Assembly: GCA_964036295.1 (NCBI GenBank)
Contig: OZ038472.1
Coordinates: 1,751,501 to 1,815,500 of the forward strand
Length of the DNA: 64,000 nt
From: Plumapathes pennacea
Lineage: Eukaryota > Cnidaria > Anthozoa > Antipatharia > Myriopathidae
Direction of reading: 5' to 3'
In this document: piece by piece, positions 35,201-45,675 of the stretch
How positions within the stretch are numbered: position 1 is the stretch's first letter
Layout: each line of letters starts with the position of its first letter
Notes under the pieces: generated by a model
Database searches by the model: none
Seen by the model: only the letters and a program-made list of their open reading frames with translations
Told to the model about the DNA's origin: nothing
Program-made: the position numbers and the translations under genes

Positions 35201-38200
35201 GAGATGGCTGCACAACTGGCCGCCTTACAGGTATTTATAAACACTTTCTTGACGTCACTTTCGTTGGTCAGCGTTCGACATTACTATCTTGCTTTCCCTC
35301 ACTTGAGGTAAAATTTCACATCGTATGCAACATCTTGTGCACAGCTTATTTTATAGAAAACTCACTGAACCTAACTTGTACCTGGGTATCGAGCCCTTGT
35401 ATTGAGTTTCTTGGTAAGTATGGAGGTTTTACGAGTGTTACGCTGAACTAAAAAATCTGCCCTTCCACAGTTTTGCGCAAAATATGCACGACCGAAAAAA
35501 ACAAACGTATTTCCGCGATGTTGAACAGTACCTATCTACCCAAATCAATTACAGATTATCACAGGAGCTTTTTCTTCATGGGGCAAGACTGTGAAATGCT
35601 TCCCAAACTAGTTTACATGGAAGCTTTTCTTAGTTTGCAATGGAATCATATGTAAGTGAACAAGAGAGAAACCGTGCGAATCAATTTGTCTCCAGGCAAC
35701 GAATGCTTCCCTGACTGATCGACTCCAAGAAGCAGAAGAGGAACTGGACAGTCGCGCGGACAACAGTCTGGACAGAGCTGACGTTCTTCAGCGACTAGAA
35801 GATCTCGCCGAGGACATTGACCGCGGAAGAGATCAAGTGCGGCGACAATCGGGTACCGACGAAGAGTTAGGGAAAAATCTGGAAGATTTGCAACGCAGAT
35901 ATATCAACCTGATGAATGCCTTGAAAAAGAAAAGAGATCGTGGAGACTGGGATAAGAAAACGGTAAGGGTTTAATTGCCATAAAGTTGGTGCAAGCTGAC
36001 GGTTGAAGCGTTAGCCTTCGTTGGAGCAAGTGATAATTTTAAAAGTAATTTGGTGTTTTGTTTTATGGTTGATATTTACAGGCAGATGCGGAACTACAAG
36101 CTTTGGCTGCCAAACTTCAAGACGCTGAAGATGCATTAGCAAAGACCAGAAACCAGGCCGCTCAGGTTCACATAAATCTCTTTGCATTCATTTCTCACAC
36201 GAGATAACTGTCAGCCGGATTCTAGTACAGTTTATTATTTTACCGCCAAAGGCAAATTGACGGTCTCACTATAGAAACATTTTTACTCCAAAACTGACAA
36301 ATTAAACAAAGAAGTTTGACCATTAAAATGAAAGCTCTCAATGAGTACCTTCTAATAGTCTGTGTTCACTTTCAAATTCTGAACTAGCCTGATTTTCACG
36401 CGGGGAAAAAAATAGCCTGGTAACTCAGGTTAATCTTAAACTGTGGAATGAAACCTGAACATCTTACCAGTCAAATGGAAGTTCTCAGTGCGTGCATTCT
36501 AACAGTTTTTTTTTGTTGAGTGGAGTTCAAATTTTTGTTTGTCTTTTGCATCTTTGACTTTTAAAGTGTATTAGTTTGGGCAAAGAAAGGGTAGATATGT
36601 TTTTGGTATAATATCAGTGTATTGTTATGTGCAGTATTTTTTTGTCTGAAGTTATTTCTCCGTGTGTTAGCTCGCCAAGGAGAAAGACTCAAAAGATGGC
36701 CAGCTAAGAAAGATGGCTGATGATTTGAGGAAGATGAAAGAAAAACTTGCCAAACAACCTTGGATGGAGGACGAGGTAGGTTGTACTTGCGGTGCCCGAC
36801 GGATTTGTGACTCTGACTGGTTTTACTCAATGATTGCCATCACATGAAAACCCAGTTCACAATGTATGGAACGAAAGAATCCAAGTGAACCATCCAATTT
36901 TAGTTTGGCAGACACAAATTACTCATAAAGGTGGTGTTACACTGGTCAATTTGTAACGACGATTTGCAACGATACGATGTTGCGCTAAAAATTGTTCAAG
37001 TGTAACACCCCATTGCGAACGATTTTTCGCGATGTTTACAGTGCTGCAACGCGTTGCAAGTTTTTGAAAGCGATTCAAAAACTTGCAACACCGTTGCGTG
37101 AATTTGGAGTAAATCGGCGTTGCAAATCGACCAGTGTAACACCAGCTTAAAGCGTCGTAACAACGTTTAAAAACCTCGACCAACTAATCTCGGAGTTGCA
37201 TTTGAATACAAAGGGAAGACTCGACGAGAATCTTGCTCTTCAAAAAGCTTGATAAACACACTTATTTAGAAAACATGAAAGCCGCTGGATTTCCCTTACC
37301 CTTGCTTATTTGTTTGTTGCTATTTTCTCACTGTGTAGCTGAACAGAATGAAGGCGGCGCATGAAATGGAACTGAAGGACTTACAGGGTCAGATTGCGCA
37401 GCTAAGAGATCAGTTAAAGAGGGCCAAACACGCCGTGGAAGAAGAGGTAAATGAGCCCGCGAAAAAGACTGCTGGTCACTGTTAGTGGGTGCATACTGAT
37501 ATACGGGCAGAATTTCAGTGAGTTACTGTAACTCTAAAACGAACTTACGTGTTTATGTTTGCTTAAATTCCCTGATGAGGGAAAAGTGTCATTTTGACTT
37601 CAAGGGCAGATAACATAAATCTCACTAAGAATTGAGAGAACAAGCGTAATATTTTGCTATCTTTAGGATGAATAAGTTGGTTACTACTGTCGTTTACTTT
37701 TGCTGTTGCTGCTAGCTACTAATGGCGTCTCGTCGGTGTTGTTGTTGTTGTTGTTGTTGTTGTCTTGAAACCGTAACAAAACGTTCTTTCCACTTTTTAT
37801 CACTAAGCTGTCTAGTGCACGAACGCCACTTCAGGCGAAGATCAGAGATCTGGAGGACGACATCCATCAATTACAAAGAAAACTCAGCAAAGCAAAAACT
37901 GAAAATGACAAGGTAAGCGAAACGCCAGACAAAAAAACAAACAAAGCATGCACCCATTGCACCCCACCACTTCTGACTTGTCATCGAGGAACGAAGAGAA
38001 GCCGGACAAGTCACTTGAGTGGCACTGTGAAATTATCCGAGACACTTTTCTCCGAAGACAAAGTTTTATGCTATATTCTTGGGTGTACTGTCATGGCTCC
38101 AAACTGTATATACACTTCGTAATGGAATGTTAGTCCCTATTTGAGCCATAGTTTTTTTTTTTTTTTTTTTTTGTCGGCGAAGTGGTAAAAAGCCCTTCTA

Positions 38201-41200
38201 GTCCTATGCTATAATTAACAGCTTGGCCAAGAGTCGTGACTGTAATCTTTGACATAATTTAGCTCAATTATTGCCAAGTCACTTGTTTTCTGTGCTTTTA
38301 CAGCTTGCATTTTGTTTGTGTTTCAGCTGAAGAGAGCCCAGGCTGACGGGGACGGCGAAAACCAACAGCTTAAAAATAAGTTAAAAGAACTGATGGAGAA
38401 ACTAAGGGAGGCTGAAGCGATAGCGGAAGATGCGGTAAGTAGTAAAAAGAAGAAAAAAAAGTAGTCATAAGGATTTCTCCATCGAAACATTAGGAAGGCG
38501 TGCTGGACGCTTACGTTTGAAGCTTCCAAGGTTTCAAAGTGTTTGATCGTGTGAAGTTTGATCTTGTGAAGTCCTTTTCTCTTTGTAGGAAGACAGACTT
38601 GCGCGAGAGAAGAGATTGCTGGAGGCAAAAATCCAAGCGCTGGAAGACGAAGTGGAGCGATTGAGAGAGCGACTAAGGAAACTTCAAGATAATGCGGAGG
38701 ACGAGGTGATACTGCATTTAAAACTCTGTAAACTGATATGAATTATCCAGAGAATAAATAATTCAGAATATCAATCGGCAAGTCCCCATACGAGCATAAG
38801 AGATGCCGAGAAGCCTTTGTGAATACAGCCGTTGAAACCGCATTTGAGACCCAGCTTCAATTATACCGTTTGCGTCGACATTTTGTCCAAGATTCTATAT
38901 TTTTAAGGACACTATTATTTAAAGTCACATTGAACGATTTTAACAGAATAGCCGAGAGTTTCACTTTACTCACTATGCACTGCAGTTGGAGAACGAGAGA
39001 GCGGCCGGAGCTGCTAAGATTCGTGGCCTGGAGGATGAACTCGACCGATTGAAAGAACAGATGAAGGCGCTGAAGGAGCGAGCAGACAACGAGGTATGAT
39101 CGGAAATTCGCGAAACTTAACTGAGCATTGCGTCCATTTTTTTACTGTTCTTTAGTCGGTGATTAGCAAGACTTTCTAAATGCCCTCGTCTGTCCATGTC
39201 GAATTTTGACTCCTCTCTGTGATTTTTCACTTGCACAAGTGTATTTGTTTTCCTCTTATCAATATTTGCACGGACGGGACTGAGCTTCGTTTCCTTGGCA
39301 GGCTGCCAAGTCACGTGACATGGTTGCCCGTCAGCTAAAGGCGCTGGAGGACGAAATCGGGGCTCTCAGAGATGAACTGGGGAAAGCTCGTGCTAGAAAT
39401 GAAATACAGGTGCGCTATACAGAACTAGAGACAGAACTTGGCTAATTTAATAATGGGGCTAGTGGCGGAAATCGAGGGACCGCATGCATTGAAGGGAGTA
39501 ATATTTACTAGCAAAAGGCCATTTCCGATATTCCTGTTGCCTCTGTGTCAAACCGATGCCCAGTGCGAAACCTTTCTTATGAAAATGAGTTTGATTTGCA
39601 TGAACATGAAAAACTAATTCTCAAAAGGATCCGCACTTGACCTTGATTTGAAACAGATGCAACAGGTATCTCTGAAAAGGGCGATTACATTTCTAAGATA
39701 TAATCATCTTCTGTCATTATCATCATACTCGACGTATTTGTTACATGCCAATATATATGTATTTGTTTTGCAGCTACGAAAGGCTCGTGACAAAGAAGCT
39801 GCGTTACAGACGTTGCTGGAAGAAAAAGACGACCAGTTACAGGTTACTTCACATTAGAATCGTTACGCTCTATAGATCTTTACATTCACAATATATTTCT
39901 CACATTCATTTTTTTGTTGCCATTTTTAATGCACTATCTTTTTTATTGCGCATGTCAGGACGCTAGTAGTGAGCACCAAGCACAACAGACCAAGACTCGT
40001 GCACTCCAAGATCAAATAGACGATCTGCATCGATTGCTACAAGACGCCGAAAGTCAGGCGTTGAAGGTGAAAAAAAGTTGCTAAAATTTATGAAATGTGC
40101 GATGTTAAAAGTTACTACGAATTTATTGTTGTTGTTAGTTGCCCTTTTTTGTTGCTTTGTTTTTGACATACGGCACAGTAATGCGTTGAAGAAGTAGTTT
40201 AAGTTGTTAAACTAGCTGCTTGTCTCATCTCCTGTTGGCCGTTCTCTGTTCTAAAGGATAAATACGCAAAAGACCTCGAAGCTGCACGGAAGGGAAGGAG
40301 ACATGCTGCAACCCAGGAAGCCGCAGCTAAGCAGCTGGCAGACACACAAAAACAGGTGCTGTCTTCCACAAGATTTGCTGGTGGTCTTTTTCTTTTGGTG
40401 TATTACTGTGTAGCTTCTTTCTTTTGTTGTTGTTTAGGTCAGTTTTATTTTCAGTCTTATATAAGAGTTTAATGTTTAATAGTCGAAACATTTTGTCATC
40501 TATCTCTATCTGTAGATTAACTCGTTACAAGATTTACTAGACATGAAGGATCGTCAGCTACAAGATCAGATGAGACGAGAGACGGCTGGTGCTTCTTTCC
40601 TGGGTCTGTACAAACGTTAAAAACGTTTACTTCAGTATTAGTTTAAAGATGTTATTCAAGTGATTAATTCAGTGAAGCTTCAAAGAGGGTTGCAGAAGAC
40701 ATCACATGAATCAGTTTAAGACAGCTTTTGTTCGAAGAAATAGCGTCTCTGGCGTAACTTTAATTGGCAATGAGTTTTACAAGACACGCTCCACGGCCCG
40801 GTCGCAAAAATTGTTGATAATTAAACATTAATATTATTAATAGCTACTAGAGCTTACAACCCAAAACTCATGCGTTTTCAGCAGTTTGAACTCTTTCCGT
40901 GGGCGTTCCCCTTTCTTGATGTGATGCGTTGTTTTAACCTCTCTTCACGCGTGCGTTTCTTTGCAGGTTCTCAGCGGGACGACATTCGTAACTTGGCCTC
41001 TGCCCTGGCCGCACAAAACGCAGAACTAGAGAAGCTTAAAGCGGACTTGGCAAGGATGGGTGGACAAGCGTTACATCCGGGATACATTACAGGACAAGGT
41101 TTGGCTGCTTGCATGTTTGTTCTCTTGTAAAAGGAAAAGAAGAACGTTGCGTTTATCTTCGCAGATCCAAGTCTTGCTGCGCTCGCCAAAGAAGTAGCGG

Positions 41201-43473
41201 CTCTCCGTGCAGCTTTACGTCAACGAGAACAACAGATCCAGTCCCTTGTGCATCCGTTTAGCTACGACACGACGTATCCGCACAGTACACCCCACAGGGC
41301 CACAACTGGCACAGACGCCTCACCGGCGAATTTTGTGACCACGCCTCTTGCGACTAGCTCTGGCTTTCCACCTGTGACGGGATTAGTTACCGAGCCTTTT
41401 CCAACTACTGGGGGCGGTCTGGGTAAAAACACGGAAGAGGTTCATCACCACCATCATTTCTCCAAGAAGAAAAGTCGCAGTGAGTATTGAGCAGAAGTTG
41501 TGGCAAGATTACTTCTGATTTTGTTCCGTTCTAGCTTCTTTGAGTTATCCCGGTATTCATTTAGCCATTTCCTCTCGCTTCTTTCTCTCTCTTCCTCTTT
41601 TTTTTAATTAGTGCCCCTCCTCTTCTTCATAAGTACTTTCTCTTCCCGTAGGGTCCAAAACGCCTGTATCGTTCGACACCAGTCCCCTGTCTCCGCAACT
41701 CATGGGAGCGACCGCTGTCACGTCGCCCGCTACGGACGCAATTCACCATCATCACTATGAAGACTTACCAGGAAACAAGGAGAAGAAAGAGAGAGACCTG
41801 TACTGCAACGTACCATCACACGAGGATCTGGTAATAACAGCACTCAACAACTCTACATACACATGCTACATAATGTTTGGGGTTGTATGAGCATTTAAGA
41901 TTTTTTTTTTGTAATTTTGCAGCTCACATTAGTGACATACATATTGCCTTAATTACAATGGATGTTTCTGAGGGGAAGCAGAAAAAAAGCAGGTTTCATG
42001 AACTGTTGGGTATTCACCGGGTTCAATAAGACTGAATGCCATGGCTTGTAGTTTTTAGTTGATCATGTTTCTTGCGGAGAAGATAGTGGTAGTAATAGTA
42101 ACAAGATCAATGGCAGATTAGATTTGTAGATAACATATCTTCACCCTCTTGGTTTCGCGACAGGAGTACGAAGTTGGTCATCTAGAGGGAATGTTAACTT
42201 CCACACTTGAAGAAGCCAGAAAGGTTGGGACATTTTTCCACATTTATACAGTAACTCGAGTTTTGACTATTATTTTTGCTATTTTTTTGTTGTTTTTTTG
42301 TTTTTTTTTTCTGTCGCTTTTTTTTAAAGCCATTCTCTGCTCTGTATTCCAAGTACAATTCTCGTGTACAGTTATGGAGCTGTGTGTGTAAAATTTAGCC
42401 ACCGCAATAACGAGTAGACCGTATTGTTGAGCTACAGATCTGCTTTATTAAGCCCCTATTTACAGCTTTACAATGTTTATTATCACTATCATTATTATTA
42501 TTATTGTCATTATTATTATTATTAGTAGTAGTAGTAGTAGTAGTAGTACTATTTATTAATTATTATTATTATTATTGTTATTCATTTGTTTCAGAATGAA
42601 AGAGAGTCTCTGAGATCGGACTTAAGAGAACTGGAGGACGAGGTAAGTGTCTTAATGTAGACTATTCTGTTGTGTGGAGCTGCCACCATACTAGAAAGAT
42701 GTTTCTCTACTGAGCTATCCAGCTCAAGTAGCAAAGAAACAAATACATGAGTTCTTTTTTTGTCGATTCGTATGTTTGGAGCCCTCTTTTAGACATATAC
42801 GTATAATGACCATTATATACACTGTAGCTCAATGTGCAATTTTTTTTTTCTTTTTAAGAATCAGCTAAGCTGCTTAACTGCTCATCAAAACTGTTAGTGA
42901 ATCTGTGCCACTTTGTTATTACAAATGCTAGTTATAATAACCTGATCCAGTGGACAAAGAGCCACTGTAAGTGCTGTGGAAGAGCTGCTGTGTATGCTGT
43001 TATTATTGCTGAGATAAATATTTGTGTATTATTACATTTATGCATTAATTGTAGAGTTTTAGCAGCTCATTGGTAGAGATAAATGTGCTTTTTGCTAGTA
43101 ACGAGCAATTCTTTCGACCTCTAATCTACAATATCCCAACCTTTTTGTTTTGCTTGCTTTAGGTGAACGATGCTTTAAGACAGAGAGCTTCGTCGAAACG
43201 AAGCCATCCACACTCGCTAGACGGCACTTTGGCCGTAAGTATTTTTTCGCGTCACTAGAATGGCAATATTTGTACTGATGTCATTCTCTGAAAGTTTGAT
43301 TAACGGTCTCACTTCCCCCGACTTCCGAATGAGATATAAGTGATTTTTTTTTCTTTTAAAATGCTCAACACAAGCTGTACACAAGGAGAACATCAGATAA
43401 TATTTGCTGGCATGGCTCTTAGCTTCATATTTACTCATGGATTCATGTATATGAAGGCCTGGAGTGACTTTAG

Positions 43474-43512
<39 letters not shown>

Positions 43513-43576
43513 GTAGAGATTTCAGGATCACCTGATGACCATGATTGATCACAAAACACACCTTGTTTCTTCATAA
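27307..43576 (+). CDS. CNTRL: Centriolin (CNTRL/CEP110), 34 exons
   Basis: Exons: 27307-27484, 28127-28323, 28764-29036, 29482-29668, 29851-30044, 30356-30487, 30817-31045, 32028-32134, 32413-32475, 32760-32897, 33575-33728, 34109-34315, 34734-34930, 35096-35230, 35696-35962, 36082-36165, 36671-36775, 37339-37446, 37835-37912, 38327-38434, 38589-38705, 38986-39093, 39302-39409, 39774-39842, 39959-40066, 40257-40355, 40516-40603, 40967-41098, 41165-41479, 41652-41830, 42164-42223, 42595-42642, 43163-43234, 43517-43576. All join in phase to 1567 residues. Leucine-rich repeats (about 95-270, LRELDLSYNCISKIEGL) and QKQFNLEQELAFYKLDAKFE and SPYIGK match vertebrate centriolin. A long coiled coil runs from about 280 to 1290, then a Pro/His-rich stretch with HHHHH runs and LYCNVPSHEDLEYEVGHLEG. 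Centriolin acts at the mother centriole and midbody in cytokinesis. The C-terminus is much shorter than the roughly 2300-residue human protein, so the last exon is the least certain. Confidence 0.92.
27548..27735. repeat. Tandem repeat GATCGTTGAGATACTAC in CNTRL intron 1
   Basis: About four irregular units built from CGATCGTTGAGATACTAC and CAGAGATCGTAGTGATCGC, starting 60 bases after exon 1. Confidence 0.85.
28008..28028. repeat. Poly-G tract in CNTRL intron 1
   Basis: Uninterrupted G run within a G-rich segment extending to 28050. Confidence 0.9.
28428..28577 (-). mobile_element. MITE of the TTAACCCTTTCACTCCCAAG family, truncated
   Basis: Ends in GGAATGGAAAGGGTTAA and shares GGTTGGGAGAATTAGTAG and CATCACTCATACATTTC with the other copies. 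In CNTRL intron 2. Confidence 0.75.
29175..29250. repeat. (ATT)n microsatellite
   Basis: About 25 ATT triplets in CNTRL intron 3. Confidence 0.95.
29255..29434. mobile_element. MITE with CGCTATTTCGAA termini
   Basis: The left end TTGGAACCCGCTATTTCGAA is matched in inverse by TTCGAAATAGCGAGGTTCGA on the right. Internal TTCGAA motifs repeat. About 175 bp. Confidence 0.75.
31095..31292 (+). mobile_element. MITE of the TTAACCCTTTCACTCCCAAG family
   Basis: Starts TTAACCCAAGCTCAAAATGC and ends TTGGGAGTGAAAGGTTAA; the body is shared with the copy at 19962. In CNTRL intron 7. Confidence 0.85.
31360..31396. repeat. G-rich low-complexity tract
   Basis: Almost pure G with a few A and T, in CNTRL intron 7. 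Confidence 0.85.
32955..33180 (+). mobile_element. tRNA-derived SINE-like element
   Basis: Contains two B-box-like strings, GATTCAAGTCC and GAGTTCAAATCC. It ends with an AATAAAG stretch and short TATCT repeats, as in many SINE tails. It lies in CNTRL intron 10. The A box is not clear, so the assignment is moderate. Confidence 0.5.
33434..33556 (+). mobile_element. MITE fragment, TTAACCCTTTCACTCCCAAG family
   Basis: Shares TTTTACCTTAGCAAAGTATCAA and GGTGGGAGACTGAAGAGAAC with other copies; both termini are missing. Confidence 0.6.
34336..34523 (-). mobile_element. MITE of the TTAACCCTTTCACTCCCAAG family
   Basis: Reverse orientation, ending TTTGGAGTGAAAGGGTTAA, in CNTRL intron 12. It is followed by a poly-T run at about 34580-34608. 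Confidence 0.8.
36931..37149 (+). mobile_element. MITE with GGTGTTACACTGGTC termini
   Basis: The left terminus GGTGTTACACTGGTCAATTTG and right terminus CAAATCGACCAGTGTAACACC are inverted repeats of about 20 bp. The interior has CGTTGC/GCAACG-rich complementary segments. About 220 bp, in CNTRL intron 17. Confidence 0.85.
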
Positions 43577-45675
43577 CAACCGCCGATCTCCCTTAACATT
43601 TGGATCCAACTTTTAAGGTAGATAAAATGTACATAGTGATGAAACTAACTTCCACCGAACTTGTCGACTTCGCAAAATGTAAATAATACACGTAAAAATT
43701 CAAACTGTGCAAGAACATTGACAGCGTTTGTAAACAATATAGGAAGACTTTTTCAATTTCTTCCTGCTTGCGTAGGTTTGTTTCTAGCACTAAGTGTTAG
43801 TCCATCACAAGTATCAAATGTAGTTATGCTGTACACGTGACTAAATTAGTGCGGACGAGATGCACATAGAAATACGACGTCCTCTCTTTTTGGACAAGAC
43901 TATGTATATCTTAACAATTGCCAGTAGTGTACATTCTTAAATAAACATTTTGGCCTTCAATCGGCCGCTGCATTCCCGTGAAGTGTAAGGAACATTGGCT
44001 CATAGCTGCAGTCAAACCGCTAGTGGACAAAGATTCGTTTTCGACAAGCTCGAGTAAACTTTCGACGAAAAATAAAAATCCAGGCCGTTCAAGTTAACTC
44101 TTATACTGACGGCTATTCTAGGCTTATCAAAGTCTAGCAGTTATAGCACTCCATATCAAAGCCGGTCGTGTATATTACAAAATTAGTTCATCCCATTATC
44201 ATAGTGTTGTGCACGTGGCCAAATTAGTGCATACGGGACCGTGTACGTAGGAATACGTCCTCTTTTTTGACAGGACTAGGAAAAGTAAGTTACAGCTGCC
44301 AAATGAAAACAATGCTCCACATTGGACAAATCAGGTTTCCCTCAGCGAGAAAGGAACCAGTTGCTAAGCGACTGTGAATTAATTTACAATGCGCAAGATA
44401 TAGGATTGCTTATAGTGCAAGTCAATATGGAACTAACTCAACTCACAAACTCATTTTTTCCTTCTAAACTGACTTGTCCTAAACCTGGTAGAACACCTCG
44501 TACTCGTCACATTTGAAGTAGTAAGAACCAGCGAGAAGACCTTGTATCTCATCGGTATTTTTAATATATCCGTTTGGTGCCTTGTAAGTGTGGCCAAGAT
44601 TTGTGTAGCAATTTGCGTTGGCGTTGCAGTCGTCATGAATGAGAAGATCATGGCTAATACCAAATGCTGGTCCATAGTTATTCTGGTTGTATGTTGCGTA
44701 TTGTGGGTAATTGTATACAAGCATCTTGTACTGCTGGTTCACGTGGTTCTTTAGTGAGAACAGGAAGGCAGCATTGCTTGAGATATAACCTGTGATGGTA
44801 AAGGCGTGGGCCGGATAAGTACAATGCAAAGTATTTCAACAACAATACGACTTAACAATGAATGTGATAGTTCTCATCTAGTTGCCTGAAATATGCATTG
44901 AATGAAATTGCAAACATTAGGTATTGGGACTCATAATCATATAATATACGGTAGTTGTATCTAAAATGGCTTTTTGCACAGTGATTGGCATACGTCAAAT
45001 TGTCCATGTATTCTTACAGTGAAAGCTGATTTTTCTTTATGAAAATACGTTTTTTTTTTAATTTTTATGAAAAGGTGTCCTGGCAAGAGCTAAGTTTTTA
45101 TTGCTTCAAAGGACTTCAACAAGTAGTGATGTAGTGAGAATTGATAGTTCAGTTTATCTGAACAAGGTATCAAAAGCCAAGTTCTCCATACTGACTGATA
45201 TATCTTTTGTGAGAAACTGAAGCAGAAAATTGAACACTCTGAGAATGAAAGGGATTAATAAATGGAGGGAATGGCGTCTCCTCATGTTTGAGAATTGATT
45301 GGTTCAGAGTCAACATACTTGGACGTCCACCCCAACTCTTGTCAGTGTAGCCACCAAACACGTAGATTCCAACTCGAACCAGTGTCATCGTTGGACCTTT
45401 GTTGTCACAAGCAGTGTGGAAAGCAGCAGATCTGTACTGGTGTTCAGAAGCCCTGAAGCACAACATCCACTGCTTACCACTCACTTGCACAGGTGCCAGG
45501 TATTCACTCAGCTTTGCTTCGTAATCGGAGTGTCCTCTAAGGATTTTGGAGTCAGGCAGACGGATATCTACAGAAAAAATATACATCTTTTTATGATAAC
45601 AATTATACGGAAAGCGTGTGGTAGGAAATCTGTATTATATATATTTTTATTTTCATCATTTGATTTTACTTCCCA
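41646..45675. repeat. Segmental duplication, copy 1
   Basis: This block reappears at 57748-61599 and 62951-63056 with high identity across introns and exons. It covers the last five CNTRL exons and the last two exons of the TLDc gene. The left breakpoint lies within a few bases of the CNTRL exon 30 acceptor. Confidence 0.95.
42483..42585. repeat. (ATT)n/(AGT)n microsatellite
   Basis: ATT triplets with an internal AGT run in CNTRL intron 31; the second copy at 58550 has a different composition. Confidence 0.9.
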
